This document shows, piece after piece, positions 44,459-55,679 of a DNA stretch of 64,000 nucleotides. The stretch lies in NCBI GenBank assembly GCA_034401795.1, contig CM067369.1, positions 94,119,712-94,183,711 on the forward strand. Direction: 5' to 3'. The DNA is from Chaetoderma sp. LZ-2023a. Taxonomy: Eukaryota > Mollusca > Caudofoveata > Chaetodermatida > Chaetodermatidae. The stretch's first letter is position 1. The number at the start of each line of letters is the position of its first letter. The notes under the pieces are model-generated. The model was not told where the DNA came from, did no database searches, and worked only from the letters and a program-made list of their open reading frames with translations. The translations under genes and the position numbers were made by a program.

Positions 44459-46350
44459 ACCAAGGGGCCCAATTCCTGTGATGCTCACCTGGACAGTTTA
44501 GCACTTGAACCATTTGTATATAAATAGACACGATGGAGTTTTATTGTAAAAATCCATGATGGCCATCCCAAAAATGGACCAATCGAAATTCTTGTTTGAT
44601 ATGTTGAAGCCTACAGTCATAGAATCATTCCACCCAAGTTTCATGGAAATCGGGCCAATGATTCACGAGTAGTATTTTAAGATTTACATGGTTACACAAA
44701 ATTTTCAGAAAATCCAAAACAGTTGCTAAAAGATTAACCAATCAAAAATCTGAATAGAAAATTTAGACTACCACCATAGGATTCTTCCACCTGAATGGGG
44801 TTAAAATCTGCCAAGCAGTTTAGAGGAAATACATTTTAAAGGATTTCTGGATAATTTAAGTTCCATGATGGCCACTTCAAACCAGAAATGTGGTTACAAT
44901 GCAGCCATGAAGCTCAACTTTATGACTTTGCAATAAACTATGAAGCTTAATTGATTTCAACCAGAATATAAAAACAGAAGACTTATCAATACACCTCTCA
45001 ATAACCATAACCTTTGACCCCAAAATAAGTGTCTCATCCCCTCTCATTAGCATGTATCCAAGTTTGAGTCCAGTATGAATAACATAACATGAGATATGAA
45101 CTGCCAAGTTGAGCCAAACAAAATGGTAATGTCGAAAAAAACAAAAAACTTTTGACCAATATCACAATAACCGCGACATTTAGCCTTTTTTACTCCAGCT
45201 TCATTGCATGATACCCTCCAATTATAAGGAAGTATGTGTCTAAGTTTCAGTCCAGTATTCTTAAGCAATGATAAGATATGAACGGCTAAGTTGACCAAAA
45301 TGCAAAATGTTAATATTGAAAGTTTTTAGCAATGTCACAGTGATCTTGACTTTTTGACCCCAATGCCATTATGTCATGCCCTTTCATTATATGGAATCAT
45401 GTGTCCAAGTGTGGGTCCAGTATGATTAACCAAAGTTGAGATGTGAACTGCTAAGTTGAGCCAACCGGAACATGTTAATATTGAAAATACAAAGTTTTTA
45501 CCAAGGTTACAGGGATCTTGCCCTTTAAACTTTGACCTAAGGTCAGTGAGTGATGCTGTGTCATTATAAAGAAGCATGTGTCCAAGTTTGGGTCCAGTAT
45601 GCCAATATGAGATATAAACAGAAAGGGTGAGCTAAATGGAAAATGTTAATGTTGAAAAAACCCATGTTTTTCCCAAGGTGACAGCGACTTTGACAACAAT
45701 ATTATAGTGTGATGTCATGTCATTATAAGGATGCATATGCCCAAGTTTGAGTTCGGTATGATTAACCTGCAAACATGAGACATAAACAGAAAATTTGAGC
45801 TAAACGCAAATTGGACGACGATGCCACCACCACTAACTCCGCCGGATGATGTCCAGGGTATCATAAAAACTTGTTTTACTTCGTAAAGTGACCAATGAAA
45901 ATTCTTGTCTGCTATGTTGAAGCCTACAGCGATATGATTGGTCCACACAAGTTTTGTTGAAATCGGGCCATTGATTCAGGAGTAGCCTTTTAAATGGTTC
46001 CGGAAAAATGCTCAGAAAATCCAAGATGGTCGGCCCAAAAAATACCAATCAAAATTCTAAATAGAAGTTCTAGAGCCTACCACAGGCACAGGTTCTTTCC
46101 ATTCACATTTGGTTAGAGTCCACCAAGCAGTTAAGGCGATGCAATTAGACAATTTTCGGTAAATACTTTTTTTAAATCCATGATTTTCAACCAGAAAATT
46201 GATGAATCCAAATTCTGAATAGATCTTCTGGATCTTACCATTATAGGGTCCTTCTAGTCATATTTGTTTGAAATCTGTCAAGCAGCTAAGGAGAAGCGGG
46301 ATGGTTACCATAGCAGAAGCTCACGTGTCCTTTCAGGCTAGATGAGCTAG
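44459..46350 (+). mobile_element. Core-repeat element with a second core family nested inside
   Basis: Outer element: left end AAGGGGCCCAATTCCTGTGA, GCTCACCTGGACAG; cores with TTCTGAATAGAAAATTTAGA; 3' hairpin AGCTCACGTGTCCTTTCAGG...GATGAGCT (46318-46348). Inner: 44990-45885 is a GACCTTGACC-type array (GTGTCCAAGTTTGGGTCCAG, TGAGATATAAACAGAAA modules of ~170 bp) ending GCCACCACCACTAACTCCGC and a GGGTATCATAAAAACTTG tail. Confidence 0.7.
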
Positions 46351-46354
46351 TAAT

Positions 46355-46795
46355 CAAAGAATTTGTCTGTAATCATCAACAAATATCTTTCTCCCAGGAC
46401 TATTTGCAGTTGAAGAGATGAAACAAGATTTATGGTTGCAATACAACGATGAATCTTGATTTGACGATATTATGTTGAGCTAGAAAGCTTGCCTTCAGAT
46501 ATAGGTCTACGTTAACATAGATGACGGCTTAATATACTGAAGGCCATATACCAATATACTTAGCGGTGACCAAGACAAGGTCATTCTGCCATCCTCTCTC
46601 ACTACAAAGAAGCATGTCTCCAGGTTTGAGTCCAGTACCGATTAACCAAACATGAGATACAGTATAAACTGCTAAGTTGAGCTAAGCGTAAAATATTAAA
46701 GTTGATAATACATTATGTTTTTATCAAGGTTACAGTGAATTTGACATTTGATCTTTTGACAAGTTCATGTCTTCTCATTATAGTAGGCAGGGAGA
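46355..46795. other. Interval with a stray GACCTTGACC module
   Basis: 46560-46760 carries CAAGACAAGGTCATTCTGCC, CCAGGTTTGAGTCCAGTACC and AACATGAGATACAG, one or two modules of the inner array of the preceding element. No gene. Confidence 0.5.
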
Positions 46796-47555
46796 GAAAT
46801 TAGTGGAAAAATCCACTAGCCCTGGGGGGGGGGGGGCTACCCTGCCTAAATTCTTAGTAGACCCCTCTGAAATCTAGTAGCCCCGAGCAATGCACAATGT
46901 GGGAGGAGGAGGATTGTCCGGGAGACTTCTCCAGGGAAAATCTGATATTTATATGCTCTGAAAAGCCATCTCCAGCATTCTAGACTAAAAATGCCTCATT
47001 ATGGCATTGTATGGTGCATCCAAATTATGCCTATATATCTATTACCTACTGGTTTATGAAAGTTATCACTACATCATCACTTTTTCAGTGTTTCTTAGGT
47101 ACATTGTGGATCTTTATAACATCCAGTTTGAAATTAGATCCCAGCCAGTAACAAATGTTCTACCCATTTCATACATGTGTAGTTCTGGCAAATGGCACAG
47201 TACATTTTGTTTTTTATTACACTGTTTTCAGCCTTTGACCGGATGCCCGGTATAACTAATTAAAGATTTCTCCATCGTCAATTATTTCGTCAAATTCTCG
47301 ATTAAATGTGGGCATCCATTAATGTCGCGAAGTGTCAAATCCTGTGAATGTATCTTTAATTTTCAAGGAAATGTAAAAAATCTATCAACAACCAACAACC
47401 GGCAATCCCCACCCCATATGCCCATATTTGGCCACAATCAAAGTCAATCCCCAGGCTAAACCCAGGAGGGTATAAGAGGCTGAAAAATTAGCTTCAGGCC
47501 ATTCAGACTTCTGGATTCACAACCGATTCCAAGCGTCAGGCTTTTTACTTCAACC
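46795..47555. other. Interval without a supported gene
   Basis: Starts with AGGCAGGGAGAGAAATTAGT, a short hairpin AGTGGAAAAATCCACT (46802-46817) and a (G)13 run (46824-46836). CCATCTCCAGCATTCTAG (46966) resembles CCATTTCCTGCATTCTGG (27762). The 84-codon ORF at 47001-47255 has no recognisable domain. Confidence 0.35.
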
Positions 47556-47559
47556 ATTC

Positions 47560-50174
47560 TTGGTTTGCTGTCAAACAAGGATACGTCCTAGCAAATTTCT
47601 TTAAAATCAGTCCAGTGGTTTTTGACATTTGAAATTTCCCATTGGTTTACTATGGGAGGTGTTGGCAGAAAAACAAGCGAAGATGGCTGCCAAAATATTT
47701 TCCCACAATTTGGAAAGTAGTAAATTTAAAATCAGCATACACAAAAACATATATAAAACCAATTTTGACTTCAAAATCCATCAAAAATAATTCCAGTATG
47801 ACCACCAAGATGCTGAATTCTTATTGGTCAAAGGTGGCAATGTTTCTAATGTACTAACTTCCCTTGATCCAACTTGAATGGCCAGATCCATTCAGCAGTT
47901 CTGGAGTAGTATTCACGAAAACTAGGTTATCCACGATGGCTGTCGTAACATTTGTCCAAACAAATTTCCTTGAACAAACTTTGTTCAGTGGTTTCGAAGA
48001 TTTTTAAACATGTTTTGAAAAATCAGACAAAATCCAAGATGGCCATCGGCCAAATTGACCAATCATCCTTATTTGAAAAAGCTTGGATCTCAATAGCCAA
48101 AGGATCTGTTCAACATAATTTTGTTAAAATCGATCCAGTCGTTCTCGAGAAGAGAAATTTCTTATTGCTTTTGCAATGGAGTTTTTGGCAGCGAAAAAAT
48201 CCAAGATGGCCACCAAAACATTTATTCAACAAATGGCAAATTTGAAATCAACAGACCCAAAATCGGTTATAACACCAAATTTTGGATTCAATAGACATCA
48301 AATAAAAAATTTGGTATGTCCACCAAGACGCTGAATTTTGATTGGTCAATGGTGGCTATGTTTTTAACGTACTAACTTCCCTTGAACAAATGACCCAGAG
48401 TCCCTAATCCTTAACTTCACAAATTTCGGCCAAATCCGTTCAGTGGTTCGGGAGGAATCGCTTTTGTGAAAATGAGGTCATTCAAGATCGACAATGAAGC
48501 ATTTGGACAATGAAGTTCCATCGAACAAACTTGGCGCAACTGTTGCACTGAATGATGTTTCATGAGTCAATCAATCCCTTACGTGGCTTCTGAGGTTTTT
48601 AAGACTTTTTTAAATCGGTCAAAATCCAAGATTGCTGCTGGTCAAATTGGCCAATCAGCCTTATTTGAACAAACCTAGATCCATATGGTTCCAGGATACT
48701 TCAGACTGCATTCGGTTAAATTTGGTCCAGTCTGGTTCTCGAGAAGACATTTTAAATTTCCTATTGCTTTAGTATTGGAGATTTTGGCAGGAAACAAATC
48801 AAAGATGGACATAAAACCATTTATTCGACAATTTCGAAAGTTGCAAATCTAACATCAGCATGCTTGCTACCCAAAAACCTATATAAAATCAAAATTCTAA
48901 AAATGTTGGTCCTAATCCCAGGATGATTCATGATACGGAAAATTAGTTACCTCCCTTGGATGTTGACATTGTTTGAGTGTAGCTTTCGCGACAAACTCGG
49001 TCACTTCTTGAACATCACAGCAACACTTCTTCAACACTGACGGTTGCTGGCTATGCCACTCTGGTCAGTTCTTGTGGAATCATGTGACAGCATTGATTGG
49101 AAGAAGTGACCAAGATGGTCACGAAAGCTACACTCTAACAATTTCTACATCGTGGAGAGGTAACTAGTTTTCCTTATCATATACATGTATAAAACCAATT
49201 TACCACCAACCCCGCTACATATTGATTGGTCAAGGATGTATAAAAGCAATTTCGACTTCGAAGTGCATAAAATGAAAAAATCCAATATTACCACCAAACA
49301 TGCTACATATTGATTGGTCCAGGATGGCCATGCTTTTTTATGTATCAACTTCATGTGAATAAATTTTAATGGCCCTTAGTCCCTAATCATATCTTATAAA
49401 TTTCATCCTGATCCGTTCATTGGTCCTTGTAACAAAAAATCGGTCCTCCAAGACGGCTGTTGAATTGCAATTGGCCAATCGGGTTGCCTTGTTGCCGTAG
49501 ATGATGTTTCATGAGTTTTGAATTGATCTCCCAAGTGGTTTCGGAAAAGATTTTTAAAGACGTTTCTAAAAATCGCCCAAAATCAAAGGTCAGTGCCAGC
49601 TAAATCAGCTTTATTTTAATAACCTCTGATCCTATGGTCCAATGGTCTTCTAACAAAATTTGTGCAAAATCTGTCCACTGGTTCTCGAGAAACAAATATT
49701 TTAAATTTTCTATTGCTTTAGTATGCAATTTTTTGATCGGACTCATCCGAGATGGCTGCCAAACCATTTATTCAACGGTGTCGAACATAACAAATTTGAA
49801 ATCAGCATACCTAAAACCTATATCAAAACTAATTTCGGCTTCAAAATCCATCAAATCAATAAATCAAATATGGCCACCAAACACGCTACATTTTGATTGG
49901 TCCATGGCAGCCAAGTTTCATTACGTATCACCTTCCCTTGAACAAACTTTAATGGGACTCAATCCCTAATTATATCCCGATACATTGAGCTATTTTGGAG
50001 ATGTCGTTTTTGTCAAAACTAGGTTATCCAAGATGGCTACCAAATCATTTGGCCAATCAAGTTCCTTTGAACAAATGGATGGATGACAGGCTAACGGATG
50101 GCCGGATGAACGACATATGGACTGAAGGTCGCCATCTCAAAAGCTCACTTTGCTTTTCAGGCCAGGTGAGTTAA
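47560..50174 (+). mobile_element. Long core-repeat element of AAGATGGCC/AACAAACTT type
   Basis: Same module vocabulary as 22313-23570: AATTTCGGCCAAATCCGTTC, CCCTTGAACAAACTT, CATGCTACATTTTGATTGG, TATTGCTTTAGTATG, in at least a dozen modules. A simple-repeat remnant (ATGGATGACAGGCTAACGGA) follows, then the 3' hairpin 50142-50172 (AGCTCACTTTGC...CAGGCCAGGTGAGTT). The left hairpin end is missing. A foldback lies within it at 48930-49180. Confidence 0.7.
48930..49180. mobile_element. Family G foldback MITE nested in the core-repeat element
   Basis: 251 bp. ATGATACGGAAAATTAGTTACC at the left matches the inverse of GGTAACTAGTTTTCCTTATCAT at the right. Arms continue inward with GAGTGTAGCTTTCGCGAC/GTCACGAAAGCTACACTC and GGTCACTTCTT/AAGAAGTGACC. 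Loop about 70 bp. Non-coding; no target duplication recognised. Confidence 0.8.
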
Positions 50175-50270
50175 TAAACAAATATCTTGACATTCTTGAC
50201 CACATTTAGTCATTAATGGGTTAAAACCAATACAGAAGTACAGGTGATAGTATATAACTAGAATGCTTAC

Positions 50271-50351
50271 CTGACTGGCGAGTTTAGGGTTTTCGCTGGC
50301 CACGTTTCCAACAGTGAGCACGCGGACGGGAAATTGGATACCAAGAGACAT
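50271..50351 (-). CDS. Possible first coding exon of a host gene
   Basis: On the minus strand an ATG (50351) opens 27 codons, MSLGIQFPVRVLTVGNVASE then NPKLASQ, that end exactly at a CAG|GTAAGC donor (intron from 50270). An in-frame TAA lies 27 bases upstream of the ATG. The stretch is GC-richer than its surroundings and is not repeated in the window. There is no signal peptide and I do not recognise the protein. No further exon was found on the minus strand at lower coordinates, so chance remains quite possible. Confidence 0.3.
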
Positions 50352-50474
50352 ATGTATACAACTGCTAGTAACGGTTTATTGCATAATCTCTCAATCCAAT
50401 GTGACATCATTTCTGTAATACAATACACAACTAACACTTTAGACATTTAACTTAAATGTATTCAGGAAAATTTC

Positions 50475-50790
50475 CATTTTCCCATAGAAAATGCCAATTT
50501 GCATACCAAGATTATTTTTAAAAATTTTACCACTGGAATAACTGGCTCGTAATGGCTCGGTTACTAGCCAGTCATTCCAAAAATAGTCTTCTCTTGGTCT
50601 GCAAATGGATATTTGTCAAACCCACTGTCAAGCCATCTTAGCCATGGAGCTAGAGTATGGGTCGTATGCCAAAACGTTCCTCTTCAAGACTGCGATAGTC
50701 TTGAAAATGTCCTTTTGCATGCCAAAAGGAGACGATTCCTTTGAAAAATTACCACTGGAATAACTGGCTCCCTTGCGAAAACTGTCAGAG
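50475..50790. mobile_element. Two degraded family B foldbacks
   Basis: 50490-50640 (TACCACTGGAATAACTGGCT, TAGCCAGTCATTCCA, TAGTCTTCTCTTGGTCTGCA) and 50655-50775 (TCAAGACTGCGATAGTCTTGA palindrome, TACCACTGGAATAACTGGCT). Confidence 0.65.
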
Positions 50791-51019
50791 ATTTTACTCA
50801 TAATTATGGAAGCCTGTGGATTTCCACTGACATCCATTAGATTATCTGGGCAACTTATAGTTTCAAACCGAATTCTTAAATTGTAAATGATTTTTCACAT
50901 TTTGTCATTTGTGCTAAAAGCATTCAGCCATGTATAGCCATGTAATGGTAAAAATTTATTAAGAATCCAAATGTCTTTTTATTTGTAAGTTTGCATGACA
51001 GCTCTTATGGAAAATAGTC

Positions 51020-51125
51020 CAGGCTTCTCCTCACTAGCCTGGATATCACTGGAAATCCCTGGATATCCGGATTCAGGTCCCACTTTTTGAGTGAGGATAA
51101 GCCTGGATATAAGGCTGGACAACTG
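51020..51125. repeat. Short cluster of CCTGGATATCC words
   Basis: AGCCTGGATATCACTGG, CCCTGGATATCCGGATTCAG and AAGCCTGGATATAAGGCTGG within 100 bp, in the style of the larger word-array elements. Confidence 0.4.
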
Positions 51126-51542
51126 TGTTCACTAATTAATTCTTCAACAGCACTTTTAGCACAACTTGCACATTCAACCCGAGTTCATCGTTGCTATTCC
51201 AGCACCAGGGCCCATTACCTTTGTTTTTGATATTGAATTCTTTATTATGTATTAATTATTGACCTTTGTGCCCAGTTTGCAAACTTGGAGAAGTGACTAA
51301 ATGTGTGTTCTAATAGATACTGTGGCCTTGTGCGAATGTTGTTCATCTGTTTAGACACTGCAGCGCATGTAATAACCCGGTAAATTATTCAGATGGTGGA
51401 ACACTTGTATTCCCAACTGCATGGATTATTAGCCATTAGCATGAAACATGTCAAAGCTGGACAATAAATCTTCAGCTTTGTCAGGTTACCATCACAGAAC
51501 TGGCACTACTCACGTAACCGTTAAAGATATTCTGTACATCTC

Positions 51543-51675
<133 letters not shown>

Positions 51676-51959
51676 ATATGACTAACTGTTGAGCAATGAT
51701 CATATTTTACAGTCTAGTTGCACAGCGTACTCGAAGTACCCAAATCACTGTGCAACGACTATGTTTATGATTTTGTAGATCAACTGGTGCGTAGTTACTA
51801 TAACCACTGGGTAATCATTACATTTGTGGTTTAGTAACCATTCTGGATTTACTCACCATGTGCAAGGTTAGTTTTGATATTAGTCGGCGATATTTACAAT
51901 CACTGGATAAACGTACACAACCCTTGTACCAACATGGCACCAGCTATTATTTAGATTTT

Positions 51960-52145
51960 GGCCATTATGGTGCGAACATTGCAGTTAGTACCCAGTCTGT
52001 CTGTCTGTCTGTTGTTTGTCCGCAGCATATCTCCAGAATGCAAGAAGGTAGAATCATTAAATTTGGCACAATCTTATTGTGGCTGGCTAGAGGATGTTCA
52101 AGTTTGAGTTACTATATATATATATAGTAACTCGAACTTAGCAGG
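51960..52145 (-). mobile_element. End piece of a core-repeat element with a strong hairpin
   Basis: An inverted microsatellite (GTCTGTCTGTCTGTTG, 51996-52012) precedes one module (AGCATATCTCCAGAATGCAA, GGCTAGAGGATGTTC). A palindrome follows at 52098-52138: GAGTTACTATATATATATATAGTAACTC with AGTT/AACT outer arms. Confidence 0.5.
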
Positions 52146-52649
52146 TATGTTTCCAGTTCTCTGTGCAATGTCTTATTCTGATCAAGATGGCAGATATGAG
52201 TGTTCATGCAGAGCCAATATGACAATTGGCCTCTGCCAGTCTGGCATACTTAAAAGAGCATGAACCGGGCCCGCTGTCACACATCTTTAAGGCAGTAATA
52301 TCCCACTGGAATGACTGGAGTGTTGCTCATTCTGGACAAGGTGGGAAACAATTGATGCAAACGGTGCGACCAACAAGTCATTATGTCTCGGTGCCACACA
52401 CGTGCGCACACATATAAAGCATAATTAGATCTTAAATCAGCCTTACCTATACCAATATATTTCTGTCACAAAGATTGCAATTGACTTAACCTATGGTCAC
52501 ATTGTTACCCATGAAATTACAACATTGATTTGACGCAATTGTCACACGCGAGCCTCGCTTATAGGCTAACAGCTGTTGCTGGTCAAGATCGACAGCCAAA
52601 AATATCATATGCAGTGCTCATGACAAATATCTATTGACAGGCTAAGAAG

Positions 52650-52935
52650 ACAATGGAGGATTCCAGTTTCTCAGTCAATTGTATGGTCTCATAATCAACA
52701 ACACGTCACGTGTAGGCTGATGTCATAATCAATTACATCATGAATGAAGTAGCTAAGTTCGTCACGAACACTTAACTGATAAGATTGATCAAGAACTTAC
52801 AATTCGTACACTTGACAGACAGTTCAAGCATCATGACGGGGTTATAATATGTGATTATGATAGTAACATCAACTCACTAGTGACGTAATTGATTATCATG
52901 TCAGATAATGTACTTGGGTGACAGATTGGATCCCT
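52650..52935 (-). mobile_element. Family A fragment, reverse, decayed
   Basis: CAATGGAGGATTCCAGTTTCTC, then CATAATCAACAACACGTCAC, GATGTCATAATCAATTACAT and ACTTACAATTCGTACA, the inverted family A right arm. Confidence 0.55.
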
Positions 52936-52974
52936 CCATTATTTTTAAATGGACAACTAATGGGGTGATACAGA

Positions 52975-53087
52975 ATCGATAACAGAGCCATTCATTTCTG
53001 TGGGTAAAAGTAGTCTTCTCATGTTTTGCCTGTAAATGGACATTTGCTAAGCAGACATTCATCTTCTTGACCAATCTTGACCATTGA
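52975..53087. mobile_element. Family B right-half fragment
   Basis: AACAGAGCCATTCATTTCTGTGG, AGTCTTCTC, TTGCCTGTAAATGGACATTTG, then TTGACCATTGA. Confidence 0.55.
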
Positions 53088-53292
53088 CTGTCTGACTACT
53101 GTGATCCATCAAACGATAACTTCAATGAGCAATAACTCTGGATGTGTTGGATATTTTGAAAACAATTTGACTGAAAGTTGCTGGTGGCTTAGCCACCAAC
53201 AACTTTCAGTCAAATTGTTTTCAAAATATTCAGCCAATCCACAGTTAAAGCCCATGGAAAATGTAGTCTGCAACAATTCAACAGGCAGACAG
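53088..53292. mobile_element. Family D foldback MITE
   Basis: 205 bp; left flank TTGA (decayed TTAA), right flank TTAA 53293-53296. Ends CTGTCTGACTACTG and CAGGCAGACAG. The central hairpin is near perfect (53140-53238), with GGTGGCTTAGCCACC at the loop. Sister of 6748-6953. Confidence 0.8.
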
Positions 53293-53519
53293 TTAAATAA
53301 TTAATTTATAGGTGTTTTTTTTCGAATTCAAAGAATTCTGGGATATCACGTGTCAGCAACAAATATGAAACATACAGGAATCTTTTTGACTGAAACATAA
53401 CTTTCACTGAATTACTTTTCAATATATAATCTACATGGCCAAATATATGCCATTTGAATATGAGACCGTTAACGCTTATTATTGCTCACTGAATGTTAAG
53501 TTTCACGTGAGTTTAGAAA

Positions 53520-53630
53520 CGTAATATCGAGCCAGTCATTCCAGTGGTATATTTTCAGAAAATGGCGACATGGACACATCTCAAGACCGCCATGTAAGTG
53601 TTTAATTTTGGCGGATTTAACCATTATTTA
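53520..53630. mobile_element. Family B right-half fragment
   Basis: CGAGCCAGTCATTCCAGTGG, ATGGACACATCTCAAGACCGC, then TTGGCGGATTTAACCATTA. Confidence 0.6.
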
Positions 53631-53639
53631 AACAGTTAA

Positions 53640-53840
53640 TCCTAACAACTCTGATGTCAATATTCTATGTTTTACTGTGTCAATAGCAGAGAAACTGGTG
53701 TACATCTTTCAACAATTTTGGTGGACGATGTTGCTGTCTACGACAGTACCATCTTCCGCAAAATTTGTTGAAAAATGTACACCAGTTCAGCTTTTAATTT
53801 AATTTGAAAACTTAACATTTTTACATCAGAGTGTTAAGGG
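53640..53840. mobile_element. Family C foldback MITE flanked by TTAA
   Basis: 201 bp between TTAA 53636-53639 and 53841-53844. Ends TCCTAACAACTCTGATGTCA and TACATCAGAGTGTTAAGGG. Arms CTTTCAACAATTTTGGTGGA and AAATTTGTTGAAAAATGTAC. Sister of 20619-20800. Confidence 0.8.
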
Positions 53841-53844
53841 TTAA

Positions 53845-54460
53845 AATCGAATAAACATATTACATAATAGCTATGCACAAATAACAATATATACATTAAC
53901 CAAACGCACTGTAAAATTATCTGCCAAAACACCATCATCAATCCCGGAGAAGAAAACAACATACACTGAATACCAGGCCGTGTAACTCTTCTGACATCAG
54001 CTACCTCAACCATGCTATAAATAACCCCTCCTCAGAGCTCCTAATCTGCCAGAATCTGTATTGTTTTCTTATCCATTCATAACCCCTTTATGACTAAATT
54101 GTCAGCTTCAGTTGCCTTTAGTGCGATAACGCGAGTTCATTTTCGAATCAGTGCAGCATTTAGCCATCTTTTAAAGCGGCTAGATTCTCATTATAGCGAT
54201 AGTTTTAAGCAATATAGTTGCCAATATACATTACATATTTAACAGCGCAGTAATAATCAGGTGTGAGCGAGATCTACAAAAATAGTAATGCTTTATTCAT
54301 TGCAAATGTATTATGTGTGGCACTAGCCAAGAAACTTCTATGTATCCTGCCTCTACACCCATTCCCATTCACCATCATCCCCTCCGCCAACCCCCACCCC
54401 GCCACGCATAACTACAATCCACCAATGACGTACAATACAACATAGGGGCAATATCTTCCA
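53845..54460. other. Interval without recognised features
   Basis: AT-rich. A CCCCTCCGCCAACCCCCACC patch at 54379. No coding signal. Confidence 0.35.
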
Positions 54461-54844
54461 ATAGACCTCTCCAGTTAAGCCGCGCCCACCTCTAGCTAAG
54501 CTACACCCACACCTCGCTTGTGCTGGGATCGATCGATCCCTGAACTCCCTGACCATCAATTTCCAGAAACCTATACAGATAAGCTGTTAAATATTTTGAA
54601 TCCAATTTGACGGGGTGCTGTTGATGGCAGCATCAGCGCCCAGTCAAATTAGTTTCAAAATATTCAACACAATTTTGATTAAATAGTAAAGACATACAAT
54701 TCGTACAACGATGCATAGTCTGTCATGCATTCGTGACGTACTTATCTACGTCATTCATAACGTCATTGATTATGATGTCATTATACACGTCACATAGTTA
54801 ATTATGATGTCATATGCTGGATGGTTAGAGTGGAAAGGTCTATT
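54461..54844 (+). mobile_element. Family A foldback MITE, full length
   Basis: 384 bp. Outer inverted ends are ATAGACCTCTCCAGTT and AGTGGAAAGGTCTATT. The left arm has GATCGATCGATCCCTGAACT. The hairpin is at 54583-54670. The right arm has repeated TACGTCAT, AACGTCATTGATTATGATGT and CACGTCACATAG words. The reference copy for this family. Confidence 0.8.
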
Positions 54845-55335
54845 GAATGATGTTCAAAATATTCAATAGAACACTTCTTACATCAGGTTCGAAATTGTAC
54901 TAACAAATCAATTTTTGCCTTGGACTCATTTATATGCTTAAAGAACCTCCATTACTGTCATAGTGCAAGGACTGTTATTTTTTATGTGAACACAGTCTAG
55001 AAGTGGGACTACGATGGACTGACTCACTATATCCTGAGTGCCACTCCATAATGTATATATCATGGTTACACTTTTGTTTATGTTACTTTTGAGTACAGAA
55101 ATGACAGGAGGTGGGGTGGGGTGCGTGTGTAAGGAAATAAAATTGCACTAAATACAGATGCATTGGGAGAGGAAATAGAGTATTGCAATGGACCTTTCCA
55201 GTTTTAGCTATGCTGGAGTTTCAGCTCAATACTAATTAAACTCGAGCTTGAGTTCGAGCTCCACACTCAAAACTCATAAAACTCTGTGGGTGCCCTCAAC
55301 CCTAACAAACCCAGGCATATATAAGGCCCAAGGAA
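54845..55335. other. Interval with family A left-edge sequence
   Basis: 55188-55215 reads CAATGGACCTTTCCAGTTTTAGC, a family A left end, then diverges into CTCGAGCTTGAGTTCGAGCTC (55240-55260), a palindromic word cluster. No gene. Confidence 0.45.
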
Positions 55336-55339
55336 TGAG

Positions 55340-55515
55340 AGAGACGGGGGAGTTGAGATGGTTGTATTTTGAGTTGAGCCGAGATGGTTTTAATTTGAAG
55401 GGAGTTGAGATGGTTGTATTTTGAAGAGAGTTGAGATGGTTGTATTTTGAAGGGAGTTGAGATGGTTCTATTTTGAAGAGAGTTGGAATGATTTTATTTT
55501 GAATGGAGAAGTGAG
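55340..55515. repeat. 26-bp minisatellite
   Basis: About five to six copies of a GAGTTGAGATGGTTGTATTT-GAAG unit; successive GTTGAGATGG starts are 26 apart. The minus-strand ORF is a by-product. Confidence 0.85.
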
Positions 55516-55679
55516 ATATCAACTGTCTGACTTACATTGTATTCATGTATATAGCTGTATAAAGTAAACACTACCAAATTTAGTTTAGTAAAAGAAATAG
55601 AATTAAGAATTCTGTGTTTTTGTTCTCCATTGGGTAATCTTGAGAGAGACAGAGAAACGAGAGAAAGAAAAACTCAACA

